Made by a program: the position numbers and the translations under genes
The notes under the pieces: generated by a model
Seen by the model: the letters and a program-made list of their open reading frames with translations, nothing else
Told to the model about the DNA's origin: nothing
The model's database searches: none
Assembly (NCBI GenBank): GCA_022835595.1
Contig: BQUP01000002.1
Location: forward strand, 2,528,534-2,592,533
Source of the DNA: Cystobasidium ongulense
Taxonomy: Eukaryota; Basidiomycota; Cystobasidiomycetes; Cystobasidiales; Cystobasidiaceae
Reading direction: 5' to 3'
DNA: 64,000 nt
Shown here: positions 22,489 through 33,826 of the stretch, piece by piece
Layout: every line of letters starts with the position of its first letter
How positions within the stretch are numbered: the first letter of the stretch is position 1

Positions 22489-24503
22489 ATGCTCTGGACC
22501 TGTACTGCCTTGTCTGCTGTCGTTGCAGTGATATGGCTGCTGGTGCTCGCTGCAGCCGAAAGCTGGAAGCGACTTCGATCACGTCCACTAAAGGCGCGCC
22601 GGACAAGCCACGAGTATGGCAATGGCGATGATTACGATGATGGTCTACAGCCTGCATCGCTGCGTGCCCACCTCGGCTGGTTCTGGCTCGTCGTCGCTTG
22701 CCATCTCGACACCAGCGAGACTCGGGTGAGAAAAGGACCGAACACGACCACCTCAAGCAGGTCCCGCCAGCCCTCCTACAGTAGCTTGAACAGCTTCTAC
22801 AGTCTTGGAACTGTGTGCATCCTCCTGGCCTTTGCTAGTATACCCCTATACCTGCTACTCGAGCTGTACCTCCTTCTGACAAGCAACGTCACTTCCACTA
22901 CTATTCGCACGAGTGATCCAAATGCCATCGCACCAGGCCTTCTCATACCAGGCCTTACTATCCCTCTGCGCGACTGGTCCATTCTCTTTCTGGCTAGCAT
23001 CTTCGCCATCGCCTGGCATGAAGCAGGTCATGCCATTACTGCAATTTTGTAAGTCTCTTTCCAGCTCGCCATTCTTTTAATAAGCATTATAGCACGCAAG
23101 CTGAGTTTGCCTTACTCCCAGGGCCAAAGTAGACATCACCTCGTTCGCTTTCATTCTCGTCTTCGTATTTCCGGGAGCATACGTCGCGCTCGACAAGACA
23201 GGCTTAGAGTCCCTTCCCCATGCAAGTGCAAAACTACGTATAATAACAGCTGGGGTATGGCACAATGTAGTTTTATGCCTCTCAATCTGGGCAGGAATGC
23301 AGATGAATCTACTGCAGCGCGATAGTGGAATATACACATACTTTGGCTACTCGGATATGAATGATCTTGGAGTTGTAGTTCAAATCGTTAACAACGTATG
23401 GTGTTTTGAGCGCACCCTGCTGCCCTAATTTCATAAGCTTACATTCTGTATCCTCTGCAGTCATCACCTCTCAATGGGCTCATATCACAGCAACAGCTGA
23501 TAACGCATTTGGACGACGTCGAATTGCACGATTCTCATCTGTACAAACATTGGGACAAATACCTTTTATCAAGTTCCGAACAAGCTCAGAATTACGATAG
23601 CTTAGGCTTTTGCGTCGACCGAGGTATCTATATAGATCGACCTGCGGCGTGCTGCGCCGACAATCGTACATATGTGGCCGACAGTCATGACCTTAGACGA
23701 GATAGACAAGTCTGCTTCTTGGAGGCCAGCCAAGCGGATTATACTTTGCATTCCGACGAGACGAAGAAGGACCAAGACACACGAAGAGGACACTGTCTTG
23801 ACCCAGGCGAACTGCTCAGCCTTTCTCGGTGCACAACCTCATGCAATCAAAATGATCAAATATGCATTCACCCTTCCCCTTCTGCACATCTTTTACGTAT
23901 AACAACACGAAATTTGAGCAACGGAGAAGAAGAAGTTATAATGTATCGTGGTAGGAAAAGTCAATTATGGAATGACGTAAAAGTCGGTCGATATCTCACT
24001 CCTTTGGGATGGATGCAGAGTTTACCGTTGTACATTGAGAATTTCTGGCTGTGAGTTTGTCACGCACTAATAAACGAAGGGCGGCGAGAGAGCTGATTGT
24101 GAGATGTTGTCTGATACTTCTTAGCTATACTTCTAGCATCTCGCTTAGTCTGGCACTCTTCAATCTCCTCCCTTTACCGAGACTGGATGGCGGTGAAATA
24201 CTAGACACGCTGCTCTTCACTTCAACCGCGATGGTATTTGCTCCTGTTCTCCCGTTCGCTAGGGATAGTAAGATTGTTGGTTCATTGTACAGCGATAGTA
24301 GAAGGGCAGGAAAGCTAGATCGAATCCTACAGCGTAGTGTGACTATACTCCAAGGCATCTTGGCAAATGGTAGCAGCACGACGACACAAGGAGGTATTCC
24401 GCAAAGTAGAAAGAAATTCTTACGCATTGCTATCCAGAGCGGGATAGCGTTATCAGCGGGTCTGAGCCTTGCAGGAAATGTATACCGGCAGTTATATATA
24501 TGA
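22489..24503 (+). CDS. MBTPS2: Site-2 protease, membrane-embedded zinc metalloprotease (MBTPS2 type)
   Basis: Exons 22489-23048, 23122-23395, 23461-24050 and 24125-24503; 600 aa. Site-2 proteases cut membrane-anchored transcription factors, such as SREBP, inside the membrane. In fungi they act in sterol and hypoxia control. The zinc motif HEAGH sits in a hydrophobic segment (FAIAWHEAGHAITAIL, about residues 172-188). The second metal ligand motif appears as LPRLDGGEILDT in the last exon, inside another hydrophobic stretch. The conserved GVWHN follows the second core segment. Several more membrane segments are visible (near the N-terminus, around residues 110-135 and at the C-terminus). A Cys-rich luminal loop (CCADN, CTTSCNQNDQIC) in exon 3 resembles that of animal S2P. 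Confidence 0.9.
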
Positions 24504-24771
24504 GTTAAAGGTCAAGTAACCTCCAAGTCATACGTACAAGTGTAAAGCAAATAGATCTGGATGCGGTAGAAAGTTGATGTATGGCTTTATATAAGGTTTA
24601 AACACAAATTGTAGACTTTGCCTATATGCACAAGATACAAGTAACAAAGAAGTCGGTATCGGACCGTGTGTGTGGAGTTATGGTAGAGGTACAAGCGGGA
24701 ATGTTACAAGGCAAGTAAATCTGGTCGTTGGAATCGACAGAGCATGATGCGAAAGTGAGCATATCGCCCTT

Positions 24772-25413
24772 CTACTGCTTGTTTAGCTCCTGCAATGTAC
24801 GTGGCGTCAGCGTATGTTTTGCATATCGTGGTGGCGAAGTCATCGTAGAAGCCTCACCTCAGCGCGGGCACGGAGTTCGTCTCGGCTGAGTGGCTCTTCG
24901 AGGCTGGGATAAACACTTCAAGTCAGCTGGAATGCACAAGCACACAGTAGCCGCTATATGTCAAGAGATAGGTCGCTTCTGGCGTTGGTGCAGGCTCCCG
25001 CCACATCATCCGAAGCGACCTTTCAAGCCGAATTGACATAGAGTAGATAGAGAAAGTGAATCGGAACTCACTTGCTGGCGGTTTCTTTGCTCATGATATG
25101 GGGGCCAGGCTGAGAAGCGACATGGGAGTCCTTGTTGCCGAGCAAGCCGGGGGTGTTACCGGTAAGCGAGTTGGGATCTGGCAGTGACGAGGCGAGCAAG
25201 GTGAAAGTCGTCAGCACGACTGTCGCAGATAGACAGGGTATACAGCATTCCGATATATGGACAACAGAGCCGTGCAGTAAAGCATTGTAGCTATTCACGC
25301 TCGCTGCAGCCCAAGTCAAAGCAGATAGCATGCATGATGTCAAGCTCACCATTGTCCGTGGCCGGGTGAGGCTGGATCTTGAACTCCTGCTCTTTCTGAT
25401 TGTTATCGGACAT
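24772..25413 (-). CDS. Small conserved-looking hydrophilic protein (77 aa)
   Basis: Exons on the minus strand: 25413-25350, 25177-25072, 24903-24858 and 24789-24772, all with canonical GT-AG ends; the total is exactly 234 nt. The product begins MSDNNQKEQEFKIQPHPATD and continues with NTPGLLGNKDSHVASQPGPH, then LEEPLSRDELRARAEELNKQ at the C-terminus. It is hydrophilic and Gly/Pro-rich in the middle with a short C-terminal helix. Four coding exons for 77 codons and a coherent sequence argue for a real gene. The composition recalls small stress-associated fungal proteins, but I cannot name a family. Confidence 0.68.
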
Positions 25414-26715
25414 GTTTGTAAATAAGGTCTAGCAGAATTCTTGGACGTGCTTTGATTATGCCTGATTGTGCTGAAGAAGAAAGAAGATGCAACACAACGT
25501 GTGGCGGGTCTGAACGATGATCGAGCAGTCCCGCGTGACAACCCATTTGCTCTCTTCTCGTGCTTCAACAACTACTACATGCCCACTACCATGCAACCTC
25601 ATGAAGGAATGACATTAATCTCCCTCCAGCCAGGTGCTAAGCGCAAGCTATGAAATAACAGACGAACTTGCTGCATTGTTGCGATGTCAATTCAACCTCC
25701 CAACGCTTGTGTTCTGGCGCTATGTTTCATTACTCTAAACCCTAGTTGATACGTTCCTTGAGTGAGCACTTCGTATATTGCGAACCCATCAAGACGTCAC
25801 ATTCACTTCAGTTTAACCACTGTTCAAACATCCTTAGCAGGTATACTGCCATTTATACATCTATACAAGAGGCAGAGTTCGTCAGAAGCAGCGTAATGAC
25901 GTAGAAAGAGGGAACCATCTTACACTCGGCTATGAAACCGACATGCCCCTACTTTGATGGAAGATTCTGCAAGCAACTGGCTTGATAGGCTAACTGTCCG
26001 GCCCTGCATGCATAGGAATCCTACCACATGAGTCTAGGTTGTCTCTGAGCGGAGCGGTAAGAGTATAGTGTGTTCCCTGGGGATGGTCTTATAGCCAATG
26101 TACTCGGATATACTGTCTTGAGAGCCAGGCAATTAAAACAGCAACGAGGAATCCAACAGCACCCTTGTGATCTTGCTGCTTGCATAGCGTCGCGGTGGTG
26201 AGCAAGACAAACAGGATGATGTATATCATCTGGACTGTCTTATCCGTTCGTACGTCAGTGTACAGACTCCATGTCGGAAGGGATGCACGTACATACTTTA
26301 CGGCATAAGTTATCTCAGTATTCGATATGTGAACCAAGGAAAGCAAAGAAGAACTGAGATTTGCTAATAGGCCGTATGGCAGTCGTCCAGATGAGCACGC
26401 TAACGCGATGTATCTGCCGTTGCGTTGGATGTGCTTTTGTGTCTATAGTGTTATGCAAGTCGTGCATGTTGCTTCGAAAGTTGCCAGGTCCATGCGATTT
26501 CATAGTGAACAGTAGCTCTGGCACTCATGCGTGTGGGAGTATGCGCATCAAAAGCTTGCTGAGTGAGTGACTTCAGGTTCCTGCATCTTCGAGTCTGCGC
26601 CCGTCTAACCGCGTCGCTCATCCTGATGCTGGCTTGTTCTTTTACCAAAAACGACGATTGTGGCGACGTGATTTAACAAGACTGTACATCCCTGCAGAAG
26701 GCTTTGCATGGCAGT
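25414..26715. other. 1.3-kb region with one weak gene candidate
   Basis: Between the 77-aa protein gene and DCN1. Apart from the weak membrane-protein candidate at 26089-26346, the stretch has only short unconvincing frames. It should carry the divergent promoters of the flanking genes. Confidence 0.45.
26089..26346 (-). CDS. Weak candidate: small membrane protein exon(s)
   Basis: The minus strand encodes MIYIILFVLLTTATLCKQQD, then HKGAVGFLVAVLIAWLSRQY and IRVHWL before a stop at 26089. This gives two hydrophobic segments joined by a short polar loop. A GT...AG pair (donor about 26302, acceptor just before the codon for MIY at about 26229) could join an upstream exon ending in SNTEITYA, but I could not find a convincing first exon or start. 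It may be the C-terminal part of a short multi-exon membrane protein. Confidence 0.3.
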   Translation of the reverse strand: MLSLVHISNTEITYAVKYVRASLPTWSLYTDVRTDKTVQMIYIILFVLLTTATLCKQQDHKGAVGFLVAVLIAWLSRQYIRVHWL

Positions 26716-28048
26716 ATGGTGAGCTGGTTCATATTCCAAAACATCGAGATCATGCTCACCGTCCATGGCTTGCCCTCCTGCCCCACTAGTCTACACTCAC
26801 CAAATCGCAAAAGGCAGAAGCCGTCAAGCAGGTCGTCTCTATCACCAAAGCGATGTGAGGCTGTATCACATCAAGCCTGTCCGTCATCGAATCGCAATAG
26901 GGACTGACCATCTATCTTCCTCCCTGCTCAGCGACACTGATGCACAACGCCTGTTGAAAGCCAATCGGTAGGTTATAGCCGTGGTGTTCATCTGCGCAGA
27001 CAGGAACAGCACATGCTGACGGTTTTCTCGCACTTTGTGCCAATAGATGGCAAGTGCATGCTGCGGTAGTGAGTTCACTTTGATACGGACACACTGCTGT
27101 CTGGCTGTTCTTACAAATGACGCGCGCATTCTACCATTTCGCACCTCTGACAGGATGCCTTTTACGATGACGATCTAGCTATGGCGAATGCAGAAGCGGC
27201 AGAAAGAAAGCGCTCAGGTCCAGACAAGTCACTAGGCAACCTGACAGCGATGTTTGACCATTATGCAGGCAAGTACAGCATTTCGCCACTCCCGTAGTAC
27301 CTACACACACTAAACGTTGACCTTTCTGTACGCTTGCAGGAAAAGGGACAGAGGAAATGGACTTTGAAGCGACAGCAGCATGGTGTAAAGACCTAGGCGT
27401 CGACTTGGAAAGTGATGTTGTCATTTTTGCGATAGCTGAATTGACACATGCACCAAGGATGGGTTATTTCGAGAGAAAAGCATGGATTGAAGGATGGAGA
27501 AGTGAGAAAAAGGACACCATCGAAGCACAGAAAAGCTACCTGGACACATTGCGGAAAAAGTTCTCCACTGATCCTGAATACTTTAAGAAGGTCTATGCAT
27601 TCTGTTTTGACTATGCGAAGGAGTCTGGCCAGAAGTCGTTAGGTAAGTTCGCACTGATTGCCAGTGAATAAGAAGTTGATTGATCTAAATGCCTCTATTT
27701 CAATCAGCTCTGGAAATTGCTGGAGGTATCTGGCCATTGCTGTTCAGCGAAGCCCCGCCGAGCTTGTTCGAAGACGGTTCCGCTTTCGCGCCAGGCTCCC
27801 CCACGCAAGCTAGCTATTTGAGAGCATGGATCTCATTCCTCCAGAACGAGAAGAAAGGTAGAAGTGTCAGCAGAGATTTGTGGACACTGTTCCTAGATTA
27901 CACCACTACTATCGATCCCAAGTTTGAGAAGTTCGATGAAGATGCAGCCTGGCCTTCGCTTATTGATGAGTATACAGAGCACTGCAAACAAAAACTAGCT
28001 AATGGAGAGGCGATAGGGCCAGAAGAGGACACCATTGATGAGGAGTGA
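26716..28048 (+). CDS. DCN1: DCN1, cullin neddylation E3 scaffold
   Basis: Exons 26716-26718, 26790-26854, 26932-26967, 27047-27068, 27154-27268, 27340-27642 and 27708-28048; 294 aa. DCN1 recruits the NEDD8 E2 enzyme Ubc12 to cullins. The N-terminal UBA-like fold is spread over small exons (STLTKSQKAEAVKQVVSITK, TDAQRLLKANRWQVHAAVDA, FYDDD). The PONY domain follows (FEATAAWCKDLGVDLESDVV, PRMGYFERKAWIEGW, ALEIAGGIWPLLF, WTLFLDY, WPSLIDEYTEH). Two features are unusual. The first coding exon appears to be just the ATG before a GTGAGC donor. The fifth intron starts with GC (CAG then GCAAGT, 27269), a known minor donor type, because the GT alternative breaks the frame. The PONY part is certain; the ATG-only exon is inferred. 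Confidence 0.88.
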
Positions 28049-28288
28049 TGGTTATGGTAGAATATAGATGACTGTTAGAGTGGCAGATTGATAGATTGCA
28101 AAGTGCTAAACCTGACATTGCATGTTGCAGGCAGTGAACCATAATCCAGTCGTTAGCATCATTTACGCGATGCAGTAGCAGTGCTAGTCTGTTGTATATA
28201 ATGGAGAAGTGCAGATTGCAAAATGGCAGTTCTTCAGCTTCGACTCTGTCCTACAAAGCTCGCTTTCGCACCAATGTAGGGTAATGCG

Positions 28289-30334
28289 ATGCAGCAGCAC
28301 CATGCCCTCCTGCAGGCGGTTGACAATCAGCGGAGAGCAAGGCACGAACAGCTGTCCGCTCTAGGATACTCGCAGCTCGTCGAAGGCTTCAACAATGTGT
28401 CAGTCTCTCCGCGCAGGTGGAATAATGGACCTGCGAGCCGTCAGCGGAGCAATGGGAGCCCATCAGGCGCGCTAGCAAGCTCAAGCAACCATAACAGTGA
28501 TGGTGCACACGGCAAGAATCGACCACCGCATCCCAAAGCTCGCGGTGGTGGCTTCGCGCAAGCTAAAGGCAAGGGCAAAGGTAAAGATCAAGCTCACACG
28601 CCGACAGGCGATTTTGTGGCTGCAAATGAAGATCCAGTGGAAGAGAAACGCAAACAGCAGTTACGTATAAGGGCTTATGGAGATGTATACGACCCTCATG
28701 AAGAGACGTTGCGTAACGATCTTTCGTTGAACTACCTGAATACCGGACGACGACCTCAGAACATGCTGCAAGGCTGCGAGCTGGAGCATCGCTTCGAAGA
28801 GTGGGTGCCGTCCCAGACAATCTGAACATTGAATGTTAATTGTTGATGACTTTTTGCTCGCTCGACTGCAGATACCCTAAACTGCATAAACTTCTAACTC
28901 TCCATTCAGATCTTGTCAGACAGCATGCCTGTCCTGCAACGTACCTGAAGACCGACTTGGCAAGCTTCCAGTTACAAGATCTTTTACCTACACGATTTGA
29001 TTGCATTCTCATGGACCCCCCTTTGGAGGAGTATGCTCGGGATTATCCAGGTCGTATGGGTGGCAAGGAACCCTTCTGGTCATGGGAAGATCTAGCAGCT
29101 CTGCCGATTCCGCAGATTGCTTCGAATCCGGGGTTCATCTGGTTATGGGTGGGATCAGGCAAAGCAGATGACCACGGTGTATCTGGCTTGGATAAGGGAA
29201 GAGAGCTTCTGGCTAAATGGGGCTATCGAAGATGTGAAGATATCGTATGGCTTAGGACGAACACAAGGAGACCTGATCTTTCAAAAGAACTTCCTACTCG
29301 GACTGTGCTGACACATACGAAAGAACACTGCCTCATGGGTATACGCGGCACGGTCAGACGAAGCACAGATGGGCACTTTGTGCACTGTAACATAGATACG
29401 GATGTAATAGTCTGGGAAGGTGACGAGAAAGGTAAGCGCTCTCTAGGTAGGGAGACTTTTTTGGCAAAATCGCTTACGTTCTGCAACAGATCCTCTGCAG
29501 AAGCCTCCCGAGCTTTACAATCTGATAGAAAATTTCTGCCTTGGTACCCGAAGGCTAGAACTTTTTGGGAATCCTCGCAATGCTCGCCCTGGGTGGCTTA
29601 CGATTGGTGAAGGTGAAATGGAGCGGAAAGTGGATGGGCAGGTAGATGGGCCGGTTGATTCGTCGCAACAAGTGGATGACACGTCTATCCCTACGGAACC
29701 TTACGACAAGGAGGCATTCGACAGTTACTATTTAAGTGAAATGCGCAGGACCGGAGCGAACCTAGTGCCGACATCAGTAGAAGTAGATAGCTTGCGACCT
29801 CGCTCGCCAGGAGGCGCGAACGCTGCATCTGGTGCATCCGTACCTGGTATGAAGAGCAACCCTCAAGGCATAGGTCGACATACCAATCGTGCCGCCACTC
29901 CTTCTGCAAGCCAGGCTCTCGAGTACGAGAAGTTGCAGGCACAATTTCAGGAGCAATTTGTGCGGCAACAGCAACAACAGCAGCTCATGGAGTTTGAGCG
30001 GCAAAGGCAGGAGGAAATGATGCAGCAGCAGGCACTAATGATGCAACAGATGGCTATGATGGGGATGCCTCCCACTATGGCAGGTGTGCCAATGGGCATG
30101 AATAACTTCGCGCCTGGCTTCCAGCCGAATCAGATGATGCCAAACGGCCAGATGCAATGGCCAATGCAAATGGGCATGAATGGCGTCATGCCTGGAGCGT
30201 CGATGCCCATACAAGGACAATATCAAGGCTTTAACAATGGACAACAGCAGTACCAAGAAATGAACCTAGCGCAACAAGGACAATACAGTGCCGGCATGAA
30301 TGGCATGTTTCCCAATTATAATGCTGGATTTTAG
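28289..30334 (+). CDS. KAR4: METTL14/Kar4-type MT-A70 family protein
   Basis: Exons 28289-28800, 28872-29431 and 29490-30334; 638 aa. The MT-A70 domain follows METTL14/Kar4 closely: ILMDPPLEEY near residue 217, FWSWEDLAAL, FIWLWVGSGKADD, LAKWGYRRCEDIVWLRTN, TKEHCLMGIRGTVRRSTDGH, HCNIDTDVIVWEGDE, LYNLIENFCLGTRRLELFGN and RPGWLTIGEGE. METTL14 is the RNA-binding partner of METTL3 in the m6A writer; yeast Kar4 acts there and in mating and meiosis. In this subfamily the catalytic DPPW is replaced (here DPPL), so it is probably not itself catalytic. The N-terminus has an RG/KGKGKG-rich disordered part. The C-terminal ~200 residues are Gln/Met-rich (QQQQQQLMEFERQRQEEMMQ, NGQMQWPMQMGMNGVM), which is unusual for the family. 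Confidence 0.9.
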
Positions 30335-30676
30335 CTTGCAAATGGATTACATTATGCAGTCAGTGCAGTCGCACCTAAATGGAAGAATGTAATCTATTGC
30401 GCCTGGTGTAATTACAATACAAGCGACGTGGTAACAAAAGCGAAGACTTGCGAGTATCGAAATACATTCTCTGCAGCTTGTCTCTTGATGTTGTAGCGCG
30501 CTAAGCCCCCTTGGACGTCAAGCATATTACTGTACTAACTGGGGACTAAAACCAGACGGACGCTGTCTATCAAACCTGATGTTCCCTTAATTACGAATCT
30601 TGTTACAAGTTTAGGTTAAAAGCAGACTTCGGTACAAAAGAGCGAGTCTACGAAGCGACAGCTACTAAATTGTGAG
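30335..30676. other. Convergent intergenic region
   Basis: About 340 bp between the convergent KAR4 and unknown (30677-31477) genes. I see nothing beyond sequence consistent with 3' UTRs. Confidence 0.5.
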
Positions 30677-31477
30677 TCACGTCGTTTGGTTGGCGTTGAA
30701 CAGTTCATCAGGGCATCTACTTCTAATGAGATGGCGAAAGTTTGCAACGGGACACGGCTCGTCTTCATCGCTGGTTTCGTCGTAGGAGTCCTCTTGGCCT
30801 AACAGAGCTTCATTGTCGGTATGTACGATATAAAGCTTGGCTAGCTCCAGGCAGTCTTTCACATAGTCTTGTTGAACTTGAGATAATCCGGATAGGCCTA
30901 CTTCAACCATTGCTTTGCACATACGGACTAGTGCTCGAGCTATCGCGTAATGTACGTTGTCGTGATCTGTGCGGGTACGGACGACACATGCCGACCAGCT
31001 TGTCAAAGGCTGAAAAAGGCTTGAGACTGCGCAGCGAATATCATGAATATTCTCGGTGTTGAGCATGCCGCAAGCGATTTCAAGTACGTTTCCAATGACG
31101 GCCTTGACACAAAATTAGGCAACCACCGACCATACTACTGAAGATGCAGGACTCACCGTTTCACAGATGTCAGGGAGTTGTTCATTGGAGAGGAACGCTA
31201 TCGACCGCTCCCATCGCTTCACTTCTCGCTGAGCAAGCCGTAGATTCCCTATTCCGTGCAGTGCAGTGTACCAGAAGGGATGGATGATGCTGCCTAGCGG
31301 TTCGAATTCGGGCTGTCTGATGCTTTCAATGGGGCCCTTGCTGTGTTTGATGGCATGCAGACTCTCCATGTCGATGTCCGTATTCAGATCGTCTTTCGAG
31401 ACAAGCGCCTTGACGTGTTGCCTCTCACGTTGGTATTTGGCAAACTCCTGCAGCGCGAAAAATCGGTCTCGAAGCAT
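30677..31477 (-). CDS. Unrecognised protein, 248 aa
   Basis: Exons on the minus strand: 31477-31157 and 31102-30677, joined in phase 0 (DICET then AVIGNVLEIACGML). The product is mostly helical and soluble: MLRDRFFALQEFAKYQRERQ at the start, HPFWYTALHGIGNLRLAQRE in the middle, and an acidic DSYDETSDEDEP stretch near the end. I do not recognise a family. The length, one clean intron and balanced amino-acid use suggest a real gene. Just upstream on the same strand another open frame (31641-31480) ends 2 nt before this ATG. Confidence 0.6.
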
Positions 31478-31479
31478 CT

Positions 31480-31641
31480 TTACGTGTTTCGTTTGGTTAG
31501 TGCGAAGGAGAGACTAGTCTCATGCAAGGGATCGGACGCGGGTCCTGTGTAAGCGGGAAAGTGTGATTGTGTAACGTTCGGTCTGTCAGGGACGCGTGTC
31601 ATATCAGTTTGGGTCGTCGTTTGGGCCGTCGCAACGGTCAT
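31480..31641 (-). other. Possible upstream ORF (53 codons) before the 248-aa gene
   Basis: On the minus strand an ATG at 31641 opens a frame (MTVATAQTTTQTDMTRVPDR and on) that ends in TAA at 31482-31480. The ATG of the 248-aa protein at 31477 follows after two nucleotides. It could be a regulatory uORF, or the true N-terminal exon of a different splice form, since GTAAAG at its end could act as a donor. The rest of the 31478-31791 gap shows nothing else. Confidence 0.4.
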
Positions 31642-31791
31642 GACACAGTTGCTTAAGCGCGACACATGCCTGATAGTACGGTATCCTTGAGTCTCGATTG
31701 TAACAAGACCGAGTCCACAGTGGCAATCAACAGTAACTTAACGGATTTGTCATTGATATTGCAATAACAAGAGCTGGCACTTTAAGTGTGC

Positions 31792-33631
31792 TTATACATT
31801 CAATTGCACTTGCTGAGCATTCTTAAGATCTTCCTCGTATTTCGCAAGGGCAGGTGTGACCCACTCTTTCAAAAACTTGGTGACCTGCTGTGGAGCACGT
31901 CCGACAAAGCTCTTAGGGTCGAGTAGCGTATCTAGATGAGCATGAATAGGCTGGAAGAATTCGTCGTTTCTAATTCTGTCGATGAGATCATTGTCTCCAC
32001 CTTCTTCTTTGACTACTCTGCCAGCTTGATGTGACAGTACACGAATCTTTTCGTGTGTAATTTGACGATCCCCGCCTGCTTTGACCATTGCCATGATAAT
32101 ATTCTCCGTAGCCATGAAAGGTAGTTCCTGGGCTACACGCTTCTTGATGATAGCAGGGTACACAACCAGGCCTTCGCTAATGTTTTGCAGAGTTGAGAGT
32201 AGGATGTCTGCGGTAAGAAATGCCTCGGGAATAGTGACACGACGATTGGCGCTGTCGTCTAGCGTTCGCTCGAACCACTGTACTGAGGCAGTCATGAGTG
32301 TGTTTTGCTGTAGAGACATGAGATGGCGTGCAAGAGAGCAGACTCTTTCAGATCGCATAGGGTTTCGCTTGTAGGCCATGGCACTTGAACCGATCTGATC
32401 CTTCTCGAAGGGTTCCTCCACTTCCTTCAAGTTTGCAAGCAGACGAATATCGGTTGCGATTTTGTGCGCAGTAGCGCCAAAGCTTGCAAGAGGTTGAATG
32501 ACATCAACGTCGATTTTGCGGGAGTATGTTTGGCCAGTAACGGGGTAGGCGTATTTAAAGCCGTTGAGCTCAGTGACAAGCTCGTCGAGTTCTTCGACCT
32601 TGTCGTGATCACCTTCAAAGAGCTGCAGGAAGCTTGCCTGTGTTCCTGTTGTGCCTTTGACACCGCGGAATCCAATATCGCTGTATGCTCGCTCGAGATT
32701 GCGCAGATCCCACAAAAGCTCTTGAATCCACAAGGTGGCTCGCTTACCGACGGTTACGAGTTGAGCAGGCTGGAAATGTGTCCAACCCAAGCATGCGAGA
32801 TCTTTGTACTGGTCAGCCCACCGTGAGAATCGGTCGATGACAACAGCTAGTTTGGAAAGAAGAAGCTTCAAGCCTTGGCGCAGGAAGATCAGGTCGGCAT
32901 TGCTTTCAGGAGGGCATCGCGTAATTAGCTGGGATTTGAGCAAGAACTGGAAAAACCACCTACTCCGTTACGAAACAGCTTGTTGCGCCCAAGTGGATAA
33001 TAGGTGCGGCTGTTGGACAAACGAGACCGAAAACGTGCACGTGCGCCATAACGTCGTGTCGGCGTTTCTTTTCCTCAACGGCAGCTTCCTCCATTTGATG
33101 AGCGTCGAGAGTCTAGCACGAGTCATGTTGTATGATCAGAGGTTGAAGGAATCGTTTTGTGAATAATGTGCAGGAAGCAGTATGGTGGGTATTGCGGATA
33201 GGTAAATTTTCAGAATAGTCGGAAATGCGGGATGAAACGGACGATGCGATGCAGCAGAGCGTCAGCAGGCATTGGGAGTGACAATATGTAAGCAGCTATG
33301 GTAAACGCACCAGATTCTTCTCCATCTCCTCGATAGCTCCATCTGGGATGGGCAAGCCAAGTTGCTTTTCGGCCTTTGCTAGACTAAGCCACAGCTGTCT
33401 CCAGGTCCCGAAGCGAGTCTTGTTGATTGCAAGTGGTAGATAGACTGCAATCAGCCTGGTGTTCAGACAACCCGACATTGTCCTAACTCACGGCGTTGCT
33501 GAATAGCGCCGACATCTCCTTGGACGCATATCGCGAAGAGAGCCTGTGGACGTGGGGGCAATCTGGATGAGCTGGATGTCGTGCAAATTCGGCGGCGAGT
33601 TGTCAGCTCACGGAGTCTGGTAGCTGTCCAT
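31792..33631 (-). CDS. ADE13: Adenylosuccinate lyase
   Basis: Exons on the minus strand: 33631-33612, 33543-33492, 33418-33311, 33112-32964 and 32902-31792; 479 aa, a usual length for the eukaryotic enzyme. It catalyses two beta-elimination steps in purine synthesis: SAICAR to AICAR and adenylosuccinate to AMP, both releasing fumarate. Exon joins give [20 protein letters not shown], then [14 protein letters not shown], then [20 protein letters not shown]. Motifs include TQASFLQLF and the fumarate-lyase signature [15 protein letters not shown]. The first coding exon is only 20 nt. The acceptor of exon 3 ends in AAG rather than CAG/TAG. The gene faces SEC12 across 195 bp. Confidence 0.95.
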
Positions 33632-33826
33632 GGTGTCGTCTAGTCTTGCCTGAAGAGGGACGTTGTGTTGTTGCAGGTCGAAGCTGGCTGGAGTAAAGCA
33701 AAAGGCAATCGCTGACGGGCCTCGAGGTTGTCTCGCTTCCAAACGAACGCAATTGAGCAATAACGCACCCAGCAGAAGGACCAGCTGCATACGATTACAC
33801 GCCAACTACCTGCATCAGCTCGCACC
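33632..33826. promoter_or_regulatory. Shared divergent promoter of ADE13 and SEC12
   Basis: Only 195 bp separate the start codons at 33631 (minus) and 33827 (plus), so both promoters lie here. No TATA box is evident. Confidence 0.6.
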
